A stretch of DNA of 46,929 nt from NCBI GenBank assembly GCA_019240655.1, contig JAFAXX010000128.1, positions 1 through 46,929 of the forward strand. Reading direction: 5' to 3'. The stretch comes from Solirubrobacterales bacterium. GTDB taxonomy: Bacteria; Actinomycetota; Thermoleophilia; Solirubrobacterales; Solirubrobacteraceae. The notes beneath the pieces were generated by a model that saw only the letters and a list, made by a program, of their open reading frames with translations, ran no database searches and was not told the origin of the DNA. Below, piece after piece: positions 8,629-16,430 of this stretch. Numbering within the stretch: position 1 is the first letter of the stretch; each line of letters opens with the position of its first letter. A program made the translations under genes and the position numbers.

Positions 8629-9585
8629 TCAGGCCCTGACCGGGAGCGGCTCGATCCGCTGCACGATCACCAGGTAGGAGAAGGCGCCGACCAGCCCGAG
8701 GACGCCCGAGAGCACGAGCGCGGCGGCGAACGAGCCACCGGAGAGGCCGACGAGGGCACCCGTGGTGGTCGCGCCGAGCAGGCCGGCGAGGTTCGAGGCG
8801 AAGTTCTGGATGCCGCCGATCGAGGCGACGTGCGCGGGGTCGCGGTAGCGCACCGAGGAGGCGTCGCGATTCTCCTCCTCGGCCTCCTTCTCCTCGACGC
8901 GCGCGCCGCCCTCCTCGATGTACTCGAGCTCGGCCGGCGAGATCCCGGCATCCTCACGGGGACGGCGGTAGAAGCGCAGCCAGAAGACGACCCACACGAG
9001 GCCGAACGCGCCGGTGATGATGAACGACCCGCGCCAGCCGAGCCAGGCGATCAGCGCGGCGACGATCGGGAGCGCCGCCGCGGTGCCGACCCGGGCGCCG
9101 CTGGCGTAGATCGAGGTGGCGAACGCCCGCGCGCGGGTCGGGAACCACACCGAGACCGCCTTGGCGCTGGACGGATAGCCACCGGATTCCCCCGCTCCGA
9201 GGCCGAGGCGCATCACGATCAGCGTCGCGAAGCTGCCGGCGGCCGCGGTCAGGGCGGTGAACAGCGACCACCACGTCACCGCAAACGTGTTGACGATCTT
9301 CTCGCCCCAGCGGTCGACCGCATGCCCGGCGGGCAGCTGGAACACGGCGCAGGAGGCAAAGAAGGCGGCGAGCACCACTCCCTCCGCCCCGGCCCCGAGC
9401 CCGAGGTCGGTCTTCATCTTCGGCAGTGCCACGCCCAGGTTCCCTCGGTCGACGTAGTTGATCGTCAGCCCGAAGAAGCACAGCCCTACCATCAACCATC
9501 GCCGGTGGCTGCGGTCCGAGCCGTCTGCGGCGGTCTGGCGTGCCGCGGTCGCGCTGGCCAAGCGCTTCTGCGTTGGGGTTGTCAA
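8629..9585 (-). CDS. MFS transporter, ACS (sugar-acid) type, with internal deletion
   Basis: The N-terminal half is a normal anion:cation symporter-type MFS protein: NYVDRGNLGVALP, GHAVDRWGEK, MRLGLGAGESGGYPSSAK and ASGARVGTAAALP, about six membrane helices. The C-terminus matches the last two helices (HVASIGGIQNFASNLAGLL onward). Relatives are about 430 residues, whereas this protein is 318. The middle, expected to supply helices 7-10, is absent at the junction RYRDPA/HVASIGG near 8825-8845, and the frame is kept. It is probably not a working transporter unless the truncated form has a new use. The start is TTG at 9585, chosen because AAGGGAGG (9590-9597) lies 4 bases upstream. Intact relatives import hexuronates, glucarate or similar acids, which suits the neighbours. 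First gene of the lut operon. Confidence 0.8.
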   Translation of the reverse strand: MTTPTQKRLASATAARQTAADGSDRSHRRWLMVGLCFFGLTINYVDRGNLGVALPKMKTDLGLGAGAEGVVLAAFFASCAVFQLPAGHAVDRWGEKIVNTFAVTWWSLFTALTAAAGSFATLIVMRLGLGAGESGGYPSSAKAVSVWFPTRARAFATSIYASGARVGTAAALPIVAALIAWLGWRGSFIITGAFGLVWVVFWLRFYRRPREDAGISPAELEYIEEGGARVEEKEAEEENRDASSVRYRDPAHVASIGGIQNFASNLAGLLGATTTGALVGLSGGSFAAALVLSGVLGLVGAFSYLVIVQRIEPLPVRA

Positions 9586-9675
9586 GGCGCCTCCCTTATC
9601 GCTCGCCTTACGACCCGAGTCTCACCGACCGCTCGGCCGGGCAAACGCCGCAGGTCCGGCCGGCGCCGAATCGTT

Positions 9676-9681
9676 TACGCT
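9676..9681 (+). promoter_or_regulatory. TACGCT -10 box, probable leaderless promoter
   Basis: TACGCT fits the actinobacterial TANNNT -10 consensus and sits 6 bases before the GTG at 9688. This places the likely transcript start on or beside the start codon. No convincing -35 element is visible. It lies in the 102-bp divergent gap shared with the MFS-lut operon. Confidence 0.5.
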
Positions 9682-9687
9682 CGCCCG

Positions 9688-10473
9688 GTGGAGGTGAGCG
9701 GTGACGAGGCGAGCGGTCGGGCCCTGCGGGGCCGCCGCACGTTCGTCGCCGGAGCATCGAGCGGGATCGGCGCCGCCACGGCGCGGGCACTCGCCGGCGC
9801 GGGGGCCGAGGTCCACGCCGCGGCGCGCCGACGGCCCGAGCTAGGCTCCGGCGTGGTTGGACACGAGCTCGACGTGGCCGACCGCGGCGCGGTCGAGGCG
9901 CTCGCCGGCCGTCTCACGGCCGAGGGGCCGGTGCACGCGGTGATTGTGGCCGCCGGCACGAATCTGCCCGAGCGCTCGCTCGAGCGCCTCAGCCCGGAGG
10001 CGTGGGACATGATGCTGGCGGTCAACCTCACCGGCGCCTACAACGTGGTGCACGCGTTCCTCGGGGCGCTCCGCGAGTCGCGGGGCGACGTGGTGCTGAT
10101 CGGGTCGGTGTCCGGGAGCTGGCCCGACCCGTCAGGTCCGGCCTACCAGGCCGCCAAGGCCGGCCTGCTGGCCTTCGCGCGGGGAGCCGGCTTCGAGGAG
10201 CACCGGCACGGCGTGCGCTTCACCACCGTGCTGCCGGGCGTCGTCGACACGCCGATTCTCGACCGGCGGCCCGAGCCGCCTCCGCCGGAGGTCCGCGCCC
10301 ACATGCTGAAGCCCGAGGACGTGGCCGCGGCGTGCCTGTTCGCGCTCTCGCTGCCGCCGCGGGCGCACGTCCCCGAGCTCACCGTCCTGCCCACCGCGCT
10401 GCAGGCGGTCGGCAAGACCAACGTGCCGAACCCGGAGCCGCCGCCGGCGCCGGGGTCGGAGAGGGCGACGTAG
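9688..10473 (+). CDS. short-chain dehydrogenase/reductase, candidate 2-keto-3-deoxy-L-fuconate dehydrogenase
   Basis: A 261-residue classical SDR. The cofactor motif is VAGASSGIG (TGxxxGxG type). VAAGTN takes the place of the NAG motif. The catalytic serine is in LIGSVSGSW, and the tyrosine and lysine are in YQAAK. The GTG at 9688 follows a TANNNT -10 box by 6 bases. SDRs of this class oxidise or reduce hydroxyl/keto groups with NAD(P). In the non-phosphorylated L-fucose pathway an SDR oxidises 2-keto-3-deoxy-L-fuconate to the 2,4-diketo acid, the substrate of the FAH hydrolase at the left edge. That assignment is by pathway logic only; the gene is 8 kb from fucD and could serve another substrate. 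The C-terminal 20 residues are proline-rich and probably disordered. Confidence 0.8.
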   Translation: MEVSGDEASGRALRGRRTFVAGASSGIGAATARALAGAGAEVHAAARRRPELGSGVVGHELDVADRGAVEALAGRLTAEGPVHAVIVAAGTNLPERSLERLSPEAWDMMLAVNLTGAYNVVHAFLGALRESRGDVVLIGSVSGSWPDPSGPAYQAAKAGLLAFARGAGFEEHRHGVRFTTVLPGVVDTPILDRRPEPPPPEVRAHMLKPEDVAAACLFALSLPPRAHVPELTVLPTALQAVGKTNVPNPEPPPAPGSERAT

Positions 10474-10519
10474 GCATGGACGCCGGCGGGCTTGCCCGCC
10501 GGGCCCAGGCACGGGGGAC

Positions 10520-11257
10520 GGGAGAATTGCTCTGGAAACCGCCCAAGAGCGCGGCTCGGACGCCACTCAACGGCAAGATCACTCCGACCGGAGCGTCGCC
10601 TTCGGCACCCTCTCCTGGGTGAGCTGAAATCGGTCAAGACCAGGTTCGGTGTCACCCGTCAACGACGTGACAATCGCCCTGTGCGCTGGTTCGGTGCGCA
10701 GCTGGCGTCAGGCGCGCAATGCGCTACCGGACGAGCCACTGCTCGTTGCGTGCCCGTGTCCGTACGCACGGAGGAATAGCGGGGCCCTTCGGCAACCGAG
10801 TCTCCATGATGATCGCCGAGTTTCCGACGCGCCCGGGCGACCCGGCTGCGCGCGTCCGTGCTGCACATGAGGCGATGAAGGCCGCGAAGCAACAGCACAA
10901 GGCGATCGGGGCTGAGATCCTGACCGACATGGGCCTGTTCGCCATGCCCGCCCTCGAGGCCTGCGCCAGTCGGGTGGTGGCGCAGATGGGTGCGCAGGTG
11001 CCCATGCCGAGACAGCCGTTGATGTGGAACGTCGCGGTTTCGAATGTTCCCGGGCCGCGCGAGACGCCGTATCTCGCTGGCCACCCGCTGGAGGTGATCA
11101 AGCCGGTCGGCTTTCTGGCGGACGAACTCGGTCTCATGATCGCCCTCATCAGCTACCGTACCGCGTAGGCTTCGGTGCCATCGCGGAGCCGCACCTCGTT
11201 CCGGACGTCTGGAGCATCGCCGATGGCATGCGCGACGCCCTCGCCGAGCTTCTGTGA
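10520..11257 (+). pseudogene. remnant of a wax ester synthase/diacylglycerol acyltransferase (WS/DGAT)
   Basis: Pieces of the C-terminal half of a WS/DGAT enzyme follow one another in order but in different frames: ARTPLNGKITP (about 10550), ELKSVKTRFGV (about 10620), VNDVTIALCAGSVRSW to LPDEPLLVAC (10658-10753), VPVSVRTEE (about 10750), GPFGNRVSMMIAEFPT through NVAVSNVPGPRETPY and FLADELGLMIALISYR (10790-11160), and FGAIAEPHLVPDVWSIADGMRDALAELL (to 11257). The last shift is explained by one missing C near 11163. The N-terminal half with the HHxxxDG catalytic motif is not present. The intact family makes wax esters or triacylglycerol from acyl-CoA. With several frameshifts and a lost active site this is a dead gene; the 362-base open piece 10807-11168 should not be annotated as a protein. 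Confidence 0.85.
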
Positions 11258-11303
11258 GCAGGCGCAGCGCGCCCTCGGATCGCGACCCGACGCTCAGCTG
11301 TTC

Positions 11304-13241
11304 TTACCGCGGGTTGACCGAGGGCGGCTGGCTGGCCACCCTCGCGTCGGCGCGGATCACCTGGACGACCGCGTTGATCAGCGCCAGATGAGTGAACGCT
11401 TGGGGGAAGTTGCCAAAGTGTCGGCCGGTGCGCGGATCGATCTCTTCGGCGTAGAGCCCGAGCGGACTGGCGTGTCCCAGGAGCCGTTCGCAAAGGTCGC
11501 GGGCGCGGTCGAACTCGCCGATCTCACAGAAGGCCGAGACGAGCCAGAAGGAGCAGATCAAGAAGCTGCCCTCCCGGCTTGACAGACCGTCATCGGTTTC
11601 CTCCGGTCGATAGCGCATGACAAGCCCGCCTTCTGTGAGCTCGTCCGCGATCGCAAACACGGTGTTGTGGATGCGCTCGTCGCTGGGAGGCAAGAAACGC
11701 AGTATCGGCATCAGCAGTAGCGCCGCGTCGAGCGCTCTCGTCTCGTAGTGCTGGACGAATACGCCCCGGTCGTCGACCCCGTGCTCGCAGATGTCCGCTC
11801 GGATATCCTCTGCCGCCGCCCGCCAACGCTGGACATGCTCACGGTCCTCGCGAATCGCGGCGAGCCGAGCACCTCGATCACATGCGACCCAGCAGAACAT
11901 CTTCGAGGAGGTGAAGTGCTTAAGCTCGCCGCGCATCTCCCAGATGCCTCTGTCGGGCTCGCGCCAGTTGGCGATCGCGGCCTCGACCTGGCGCTTGAGG
12001 ATCGGCCACACGCGCTCGTCGAGCGCATCGCGCGAACGGGTGTACAGATCCACCGCCCCGAGCAACCCTCCCCAGACATCGTGCTGCCGCTGCTGGTGGG
12101 CGTCGTTTCCGATCCGTACCGGCCGCGCGGCCTCATACCCTTCGAGGTGATCGAGCACCTCCTCGTCCAGCGCCCGCTCGCCGCCCACGCCGTACATGAC
12201 CTGCAGGTCTTCCTCGCCTCCGGCGATGTCGGCGATGAAGTAGAAGAAGTCATTGGCCTCCCAGTCGAACCCCAGCGTGTAGAGCGCCCATAGCATGAAG
12301 GATGAATCGCGAATCCAGCTGTAGCGATAGTCCCAGTTTCGCTCTCCACGGGGCGCCTCGGGCAACGACGTCGTCGCAGCCGCCACGAGCGCGCCGGTCG
12401 GCGCATAGGTCAGGCCTTTCAGCGTCAGCGCACTACGTTGCAGGTACTGTCGCCAGGGATGATCGGGAAACTTGCCGCCGTCGAGCCAGTGCTGCCAGTG
12501 GTGTGCAGTCCAGACCAGGCGGGCGTAGGCGTCCTCGAAATCCTGCGGCGGCGGATGCTCGCTCCAGTACAGCGCGCAGTAAATCTGCTCGCCCTCCTTC
12601 ATCCGGTGTCGGGCGGTGGCTCGAGATCCCTCAAACCCGAGCCGCAGGTCGGTTCTGAGCTTGAGCTCAAGCTCCACTCCTGGGCAGCGGGCCACGCCCT
12701 CCTCGTAACCAGGACCGATGAACTCCCAGCGCGCCGGCTTGCGGCCATAGTCGAATGCCGGCTCGCATTCGAGCACCACCTCGACCTCGCCGTTGACACA
12801 CCGAACCGTGCGCAGCAAAACGTGATCGGCGTCGTAATCGGTCGGCGCCCGCCGATGAGTGTGCGATCGCTCGCTCTGGTGGTGCCAGCCGCCGATCAGC
12901 AACACGTCTCGGACGATGATCCATCCCGCTCCCGTCGACCAACTCGTCTCGAGGACCATGGTCCCCGGCACGTATCTCCGGGACGCGGGGACCGTCAGTC
13001 CCTTCGGGCCAAGGCGAAAGAACCCAGCGCCGCGATCGAGCATGGCACCGAACGCGCTCGGCGAGTCGACCCTCGGCAGGCACATCCATTCGACGCTCCC
13101 ACTCGGAGCGACGAGCGCGACCGTCTCGCAGTCAGAGAGAAAGCCGTAATCGGCGATCGGCGGAAACGGACTCCCCCGGAGCAGGACATCGTCGCCGACG
13201 TCAGCGGCAGCCGCCTTTGGGTCAATATCTAGTGTCAGCAC
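11304..13241 (-). CDS. glycoside hydrolase family 15 protein (glucoamylase/trehalase-like)
   Basis: A 645-residue protein, GTG start at 13241. Residues about 25-240 form the beta-sandwich N-terminal domain of GH15 glucoamylase/trehalase-like enzymes (IADYGFLSDCETVALVAPSGSVEWMCLPR). The (alpha/alpha)6 barrel follows, with RNWDYRYSWIRDSSF containing the general acid/base region, GHFGNFPQAFTHLALI-type ending (here RHFGNFPQAFTH) and the catalytic EEIDP glutamate near residue 610. No signal peptide is seen, so it should be cytoplasmic. The family hydrolyses alpha-glucans or, in actinobacterial relatives, trehalose. Which of these applies cannot be read from sequence. It is transcribed alone. Confidence 0.9.
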   Translation of the reverse strand: MLTLDIDPKAAAADVGDDVLLRGSPFPPIADYGFLSDCETVALVAPSGSVEWMCLPRVDSPSAFGAMLDRGAGFFRLGPKGLTVPASRRYVPGTMVLETSWSTGAGWIIVRDVLLIGGWHHQSERSHTHRRAPTDYDADHVLLRTVRCVNGEVEVVLECEPAFDYGRKPARWEFIGPGYEEGVARCPGVELELKLRTDLRLGFEGSRATARHRMKEGEQIYCALYWSEHPPPQDFEDAYARLVWTAHHWQHWLDGGKFPDHPWRQYLQRSALTLKGLTYAPTGALVAAATTSLPEAPRGERNWDYRYSWIRDSSFMLWALYTLGFDWEANDFFYFIADIAGGEEDLQVMYGVGGERALDEEVLDHLEGYEAARPVRIGNDAHQQRQHDVWGGLLGAVDLYTRSRDALDERVWPILKRQVEAAIANWREPDRGIWEMRGELKHFTSSKMFCWVACDRGARLAAIREDREHVQRWRAAAEDIRADICEHGVDDRGVFVQHYETRALDAALLLMPILRFLPPSDERIHNTVFAIADELTEGGLVMRYRPEETDDGLSSREGSFLICSFWLVSAFCEIGEFDRARDLCERLLGHASPLGLYAEEIDPRTGRHFGNFPQAFTHLALINAVVQVIRADARVASQPPSVNPR

Positions 13242-14013
13242 TGAGCCATGGCCTCATCCACCGTGAACCTTTGCTCGCTTGTCTCTGACTCCTCATCCGT
13301 CGCGCGTCGTGTCCTGCTCGCTTGAAAGCGATTGCTTCCCTTACCGGTTGTGCAAACTTTACGGCCTGATCCAAGAAGTACGCCTGCTGCTCGAGCAGAT
13401 CTTCCGCCCGCTTCAGAGTCGCGCCGGCCGCGCGCGGCGCGGCAACCGGCTGACGGCTGATCTTGGCCGGGTCAAGCAGCACCCTGGGCATGGGGTCCGT
13501 ACTGCATCGCAAACATGACGAGCACCCGTCGCTGGGACATCTGGCCCTCGTGGAAGCACGGCGGCATCTGAGGCACCTTGGCCCTCTCGACGCTTGGGGA
13601 TGCGAGGCGGTTGGTCGCGGCAATCATGCGGTGATCCGGATTGCACGGGCCCATCGTGACTTCTATGCTGATTGTGGCTTCCGAGAGGAAAGCAATGAGA
13701 CACGACATCGGAACGACCGACCCCTCCACGATCGCCACTACCGCAGGCGACGGCTGGTCACCCGCGTGGCCGTCACCGTGCTGGTGATCGTGGCCATAAT
13801 CGTGCTGATCGCCGTCACGGCGCAGCCGCACAGCTAAGCCTACGGCAACCGCGAGCTTGGCTCGCGCTGCGTGATTCCGACATTCGAGGCGACGAGTGAG
13901 TGATGCGGACGGCATTCACGAGTCGCTCAGAGGCCCTTGAATCGCGCGACTTCGCGGACAGGTTCAGGAGGCGTACTGGCAAATCAACCGGGCGCACATC
14001 CTTGCTCGGCTGT
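13242..14013. other. gene-poor region with a possible broken small membrane protein
   Basis: No family is recognised in this 770-base stretch. On the plus strand an ATG at 13692 has a good ribosome site (GAGAGGAAA) but runs only 30 codons. In a second frame, ending at the TAA at about 13837, the peptide RRRRLVTRVAVTVLVIVA continues into IIVLIAVTAQPHS, a convincing single membrane helix with a basic flank and no start codon of its own. A frameshift between the two would join them into a roughly 45-residue membrane protein, so this may be a broken gene. On the minus strand, 13222-13623 is open and contains a helical stretch (LKRAEDLLEQQAYFLDQAVKFA) but no known motif. Confidence 0.35.
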
Positions 14014-14439
14014 TCAGCGCTGACAGAAGCCGGTGGCGCTGGCGTTGACGCACAAGAGGCCGCGCAGGGTCGCCCCGTCGTCGTCGAGCACAATCAGCCG
14101 CGGCTCTTCGCGCGCCTCGAGCAGCGTGATCGCCTCCGACATCGCCATGTTTGGCGTCGCGGTGAGCGGATCGGTCTGCGCGTGGGCGAGGGCCGGCGCG
14201 GCGTTCGGCGCGTCCGGCGGCAAGCCGTCGCGCTCGATTGCCCCGGCGAATCGGTCACCGTCGGCCAGCAAGACCGTCCTGACGGTCGGTCGCTCGAACG
14301 CGCGTCGAACGTCGGCGACCGTCGCCGTCGACGGGAGCGTCTTCGGCGCCCGGATCATCACCTCGCCCACCGTCTTCGTGAGCGCGTCCGCGCGGGACAC
14401 GGTCCGGCTCGCCGATGCCTGTGCCGGCACGCTGTCCAT
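14014..14439 (-). CDS. CBS-pair domain protein
   Basis: About 141 residues forming two CBS motifs: VGEVMIRAPKTLPSTATVADVRRAF with VRTVLLADGDRFAG, then the second with ALTHAQTDPLTATPNMAMSEA-like sequence (as read: DPLTATPNMAMSEAITLLE) and PRLIVLDDDGATLRGLLCV. CBS pairs bind adenosine nucleotides and usually sense energy state. The ATG at 14439 begins one base after the upstream TAG; a GTG at 14451 is an alternative with an 11-base overlap. It is the last gene of the operon HTH-TOBE regulator, SUOX-like protein, CBS protein. Its role there is unknown. Confidence 0.8.
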   Translation of the reverse strand: MDSVPAQASASRTVSRADALTKTVGEVMIRAPKTLPSTATVADVRRAFERPTVRTVLLADGDRFAGAIERDGLPPDAPNAAPALAHAQTDPLTATPNMAMSEAITLLEAREEPRLIVLDDDGATLRGLLCVNASATGFCQR

Positions 14440-14440
14440 G

Positions 14441-15388
14441 CTACCGAGCACGTGCCCACGGCCATGCCGGCCGGGGGCTGTGGCCGATCACGAGGTCGAC
14501 CACATCGGAGACGTAGCGGCCACCCTTGATGTCGCCGTCGGTAACCAGCCGGGGCTGGGCCAACGCCGTGCCGTCCTCGTTGAGCGAGATCAACAGCGGT
14601 CGGGCCCCGATCCACGCCTCGGCCGGCGTCGCGGTGGCGACATAGCCGTCGGAGCCGACCGCCGCGACCCACGTGTCGAGGTCGGCCCGGATGCGGGCAG
14701 CTCGAAGCACCGCGCCCAGAGTCGGACCGATTTCGACGTGCGACTGGCTTGCGGTGCCGGCCTCGAACGTCACGTTCAGGGTGCGCTCGGGCAGAGCGGC
14801 CAGCTGGCTGGCGGTGAGGACGCGGGTGGACGGGCCGTCCTCGATGGTCAACGCGCCGGCGCTCGGGGGGGTTGTCGGGCTTGGGCTGTGGACCGCGACC
14901 GTGATGCGGTTGACCGCGATCAGCGTGCGCGCGGAGTCGACATCGCCCGGAACTACGAGCTCCGGCGCGGGCAGCGTCCGTCCATCCTGCTCGAGAGCCA
15001 GATATGCGGGGTGATTTCCGAAGCTCGGGTCAAGCTCGCCCAACGCGAACGTCACCGCGCGGCCCCGATCCCCGCTCACTTCGACGGTCACACGCAGCAG
15101 AGGGTTCTTGACGCTCGGCAGCGTCGGTTGAGCGGCGTCAACCAGGGTCTCGATCGAGACTCCCTGGTCAGTGTCGATGCGGGAGCCTGACCACTGGCGG
15201 TGCGCCACGGTGAAGGTGGATTGCGGCAGCGCCTGCAGCTGGCTGAACGAGTAGGTAGACGGAGCGCCGACGGCGCCCCCGATCGTCACGCTCTGCGCCG
15301 GCGCGCACTGGGGAGTGGCCGATGCGCCGGCCGGCAGCGCCGTGAACGAAGCCGCGAGGGTCATCGAGAGTAGCCATCTACGGGTCAA
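14441..15388 (-). CDS. secreted protein with two SUOX-like (molybdopterin oxidoreductase fold) domains
   Basis: The 315-residue protein has a signal peptide (MTRRWLLSMTLAASFTALPAGASA). Two similar halves follow. The first runs from SVTIGGAVGAPSTYSFSQL to VVPGDVDSA and ITVAV. The second runs from ALTIEDGPSTRVLTASQL to LAQPRLVTDGDIKGGRYVSDVVDLVIG. Each resembles the small SUOX/YedY-type fold. The only cysteine is the one just after the signal peptide, so the molybdenum-ligating cysteine of sulfite oxidases is missing in both halves; a catalytic role is unlikely and a binding or sensing role more likely. The start is TTG at 15388, with GGGGGA a few bases upstream, and overlaps the regulator's stop by four bases (TTGA). 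It is divergent from the tungstate-type ABC system. Confidence 0.75.
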   Translation of the reverse strand: MTRRWLLSMTLAASFTALPAGASATPQCAPAQSVTIGGAVGAPSTYSFSQLQALPQSTFTVAHRQWSGSRIDTDQGVSIETLVDAAQPTLPSVKNPLLRVTVEVSGDRGRAVTFALGELDPSFGNHPAYLALEQDGRTLPAPELVVPGDVDSARTLIAVNRITVAVHSPSPTTPPSAGALTIEDGPSTRVLTASQLAALPERTLNVTFEAGTASQSHVEIGPTLGAVLRAARIRADLDTWVAAVGSDGYVATATPAEAWIGARPLLISLNEDGTALAQPRLVTDGDIKGGRYVSDVVDLVIGHSPRPAWPWARAR

Positions 15389-15864
15389 GTCAGTCCCCCA
15401 TGATCGTCGAGCACAGATCTGCCTAGACAGATCCTATGCAAATCTGTCACAGCGGCGTCGGCCGCCGGTCTACCTAGGAGCCGCGCTCGACCATCACGCA
15501 TCGTGGCCTTGACTACGGCCGTCGCGCTGACTCCTGCGGCGAGCCCGAGCTCCTCCACGGAGTCGCGGGTGATCGCGGCGGTGACGAGGAACGGGCCCGC
15601 CTCGAGCTCGACCAGGGCCATGACGCCGTCGCACTCGACCGAGCGGACGACGCCGGCGAACCGGTTGCGGGCCGAGCGATCGGTTCCGGTGCGGTGGCGC
15701 GCGGGCCGCTCGCTGAGCCGCTCGATCTCCGCAGCGGGGACGAGTCGGCGGTTGCGCGCGTCGCGCGTGGTGTCGATCTGGCCCTTGCGGTCCCAGCGCC
15801 GCAGGGTGTCGACGCTCACGCCGAGCGCCGCGGCCGCCTCGCCAACGGAGAGTTCGGCTCGCAT
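15385..15864 (-). CDS. HTH-TOBE regulator (MerR-like helix-turn-helix plus molybdate/tungstate-type TOBE domain)
   Basis: The 159-residue protein starts with a MerR-like DNA-binding domain (LSVGEAAAALGVSVDTLRRWDRKGQI, NRRLVPAAEIERL). A TOBE/Mop domain follows at about residues 65-130 (ARNRFAGVVRSVECDGVMALVELEAGPFLVTAAITRDSVEELGLAAGVSATAVVKAT). TOBE domains bind molybdate or tungstate in ModE, Mop and related proteins. It is therefore probably an oxyanion-responsive regulator of the adjacent ABC-type cluster, inferred from domain content and position. The tail after about residue 135 is outside the usual domain and overlaps the start of the SUOX-like gene. A TACCGT element lies 11 bases upstream of the ATG at 15864. 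Confidence 0.85.
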   Translation of the reverse strand: MRAELSVGEAAAALGVSVDTLRRWDRKGQIDTTRDARNRRLVPAAEIERLSERPARHRTGTDRSARNRFAGVVRSVECDGVMALVELEAGPFLVTAAITRDSVEELGLAAGVSATAVVKATMRDGRARLLGRPAADAAVTDLHRICLGRSVLDDHGGLT

Positions 15865-15894
15865 TTCAGCCCGAGACGGTACACGGGGCCCCGA

Positions 15895-16380
15895 TCACAC
15901 GGCAGTCGAGCCGGGCGTGCCGCACGAGCTCAAGCCGTAGCTGGTGGCGAGTGAGTAGACCGGACTCGAACCGAGAGCCGCCTCGGCGTCCGTCACCCTC
16001 TGCTCGTTGCCGTTCTTCACGGCCGCCGCGAGCCGGCGGTACTCGGCGACGGTTTGCGCCAGCGCCGCGAAGTACTGCGCGAGGATCGCCCGGTCTTGCG
16101 CAGTCCCGGGCGGGCGTCGCAGCGCGCGCAACTGCGACTCCTCGGACTGGAGCACTGGCACGAACGCCGACAGGTACGCCGACAGCGCGGTGCCGGGCGC
16201 GATCGACCGCGTCTGTCGCAGTGCGCTCGCACAGATCGCGTCCGCGCGGGCTATGAAATCCCGTCTCGTGTAGCTGCTCGCGCCGCAGCCGACGGCGATT
16301 AAGGCCGTCGTGGTGATCGCCGCCATCCCGTGCATTCGCGACCGCTTCACGGTCAGAAGCGTACGCACCAGTCCCCGCAT
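15895..16380 (-). CDS. small secreted lipoprotein of unknown function
   Basis: A 161-residue protein with a hydrophobic N-terminus ending in a lipobox-like TTTALIAVGCG, so lipidation at that cysteine is likely. The mature part is helical (YTRRDFIARADAICASALRQTR, YFAALAQTVAEYRRLAAAVKNG) and ends with a conserved-looking ATSYGLSSCG. Lipoproteins of this layout, beginning with a YxxRxDFIxxADAIC stretch, are seen in Thermoleophilia. No function is assigned. ATG at 16380; MHGMAAI further in would still give a lipoprotein. It is divergent from the TupA-like gene with a gap of about 50 bases. Confidence 0.7.
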   Translation of the reverse strand: MRGLVRTLLTVKRSRMHGMAAITTTALIAVGCGASSYTRRDFIARADAICASALRQTRSIAPGTALSAYLSAFVPVLQSEESQLRALRRPPGTAQDRAILAQYFAALAQTVAEYRRLAAAVKNGNEQRVTDAEAALGSSPVYSLATSYGLSSCGTPGSTAV

Positions 16381-16418
16381 GACGCCCGGTCGCGATGCTC
16401 GTGCCTATGCATTTCCTA

Positions 16419-16424
16419 TATGCT
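16419..16424 (+). promoter_or_regulatory. TATGCT -10 box of the TupA-type operon, probable leaderless promoter
   Basis: TATGCT is followed by CGCGCG and then the ATG at 16431. The arrangement is almost the same as at the SDR gene (TACGCT, CGCCCG, GTG). This supports the ATG at 16431 over the upstream ATG at 16395, which would fall before the transcript start. Confidence 0.5.
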
Positions 16425-16430
16425 CGCGCG

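Noticed and set aside
7579-9687. N-terminal 700 codons of the very long plus-strand frame that ends in the SDR
   Set aside because: Only the last 261 codons match a family; the rest overlaps lutBA and the MFS gene on the other strand.
10807-11168. Stand-alone WS/DGAT domain protein
   Set aside because: It is the longest open piece of a gene with several frameshifts and no catalytic half.
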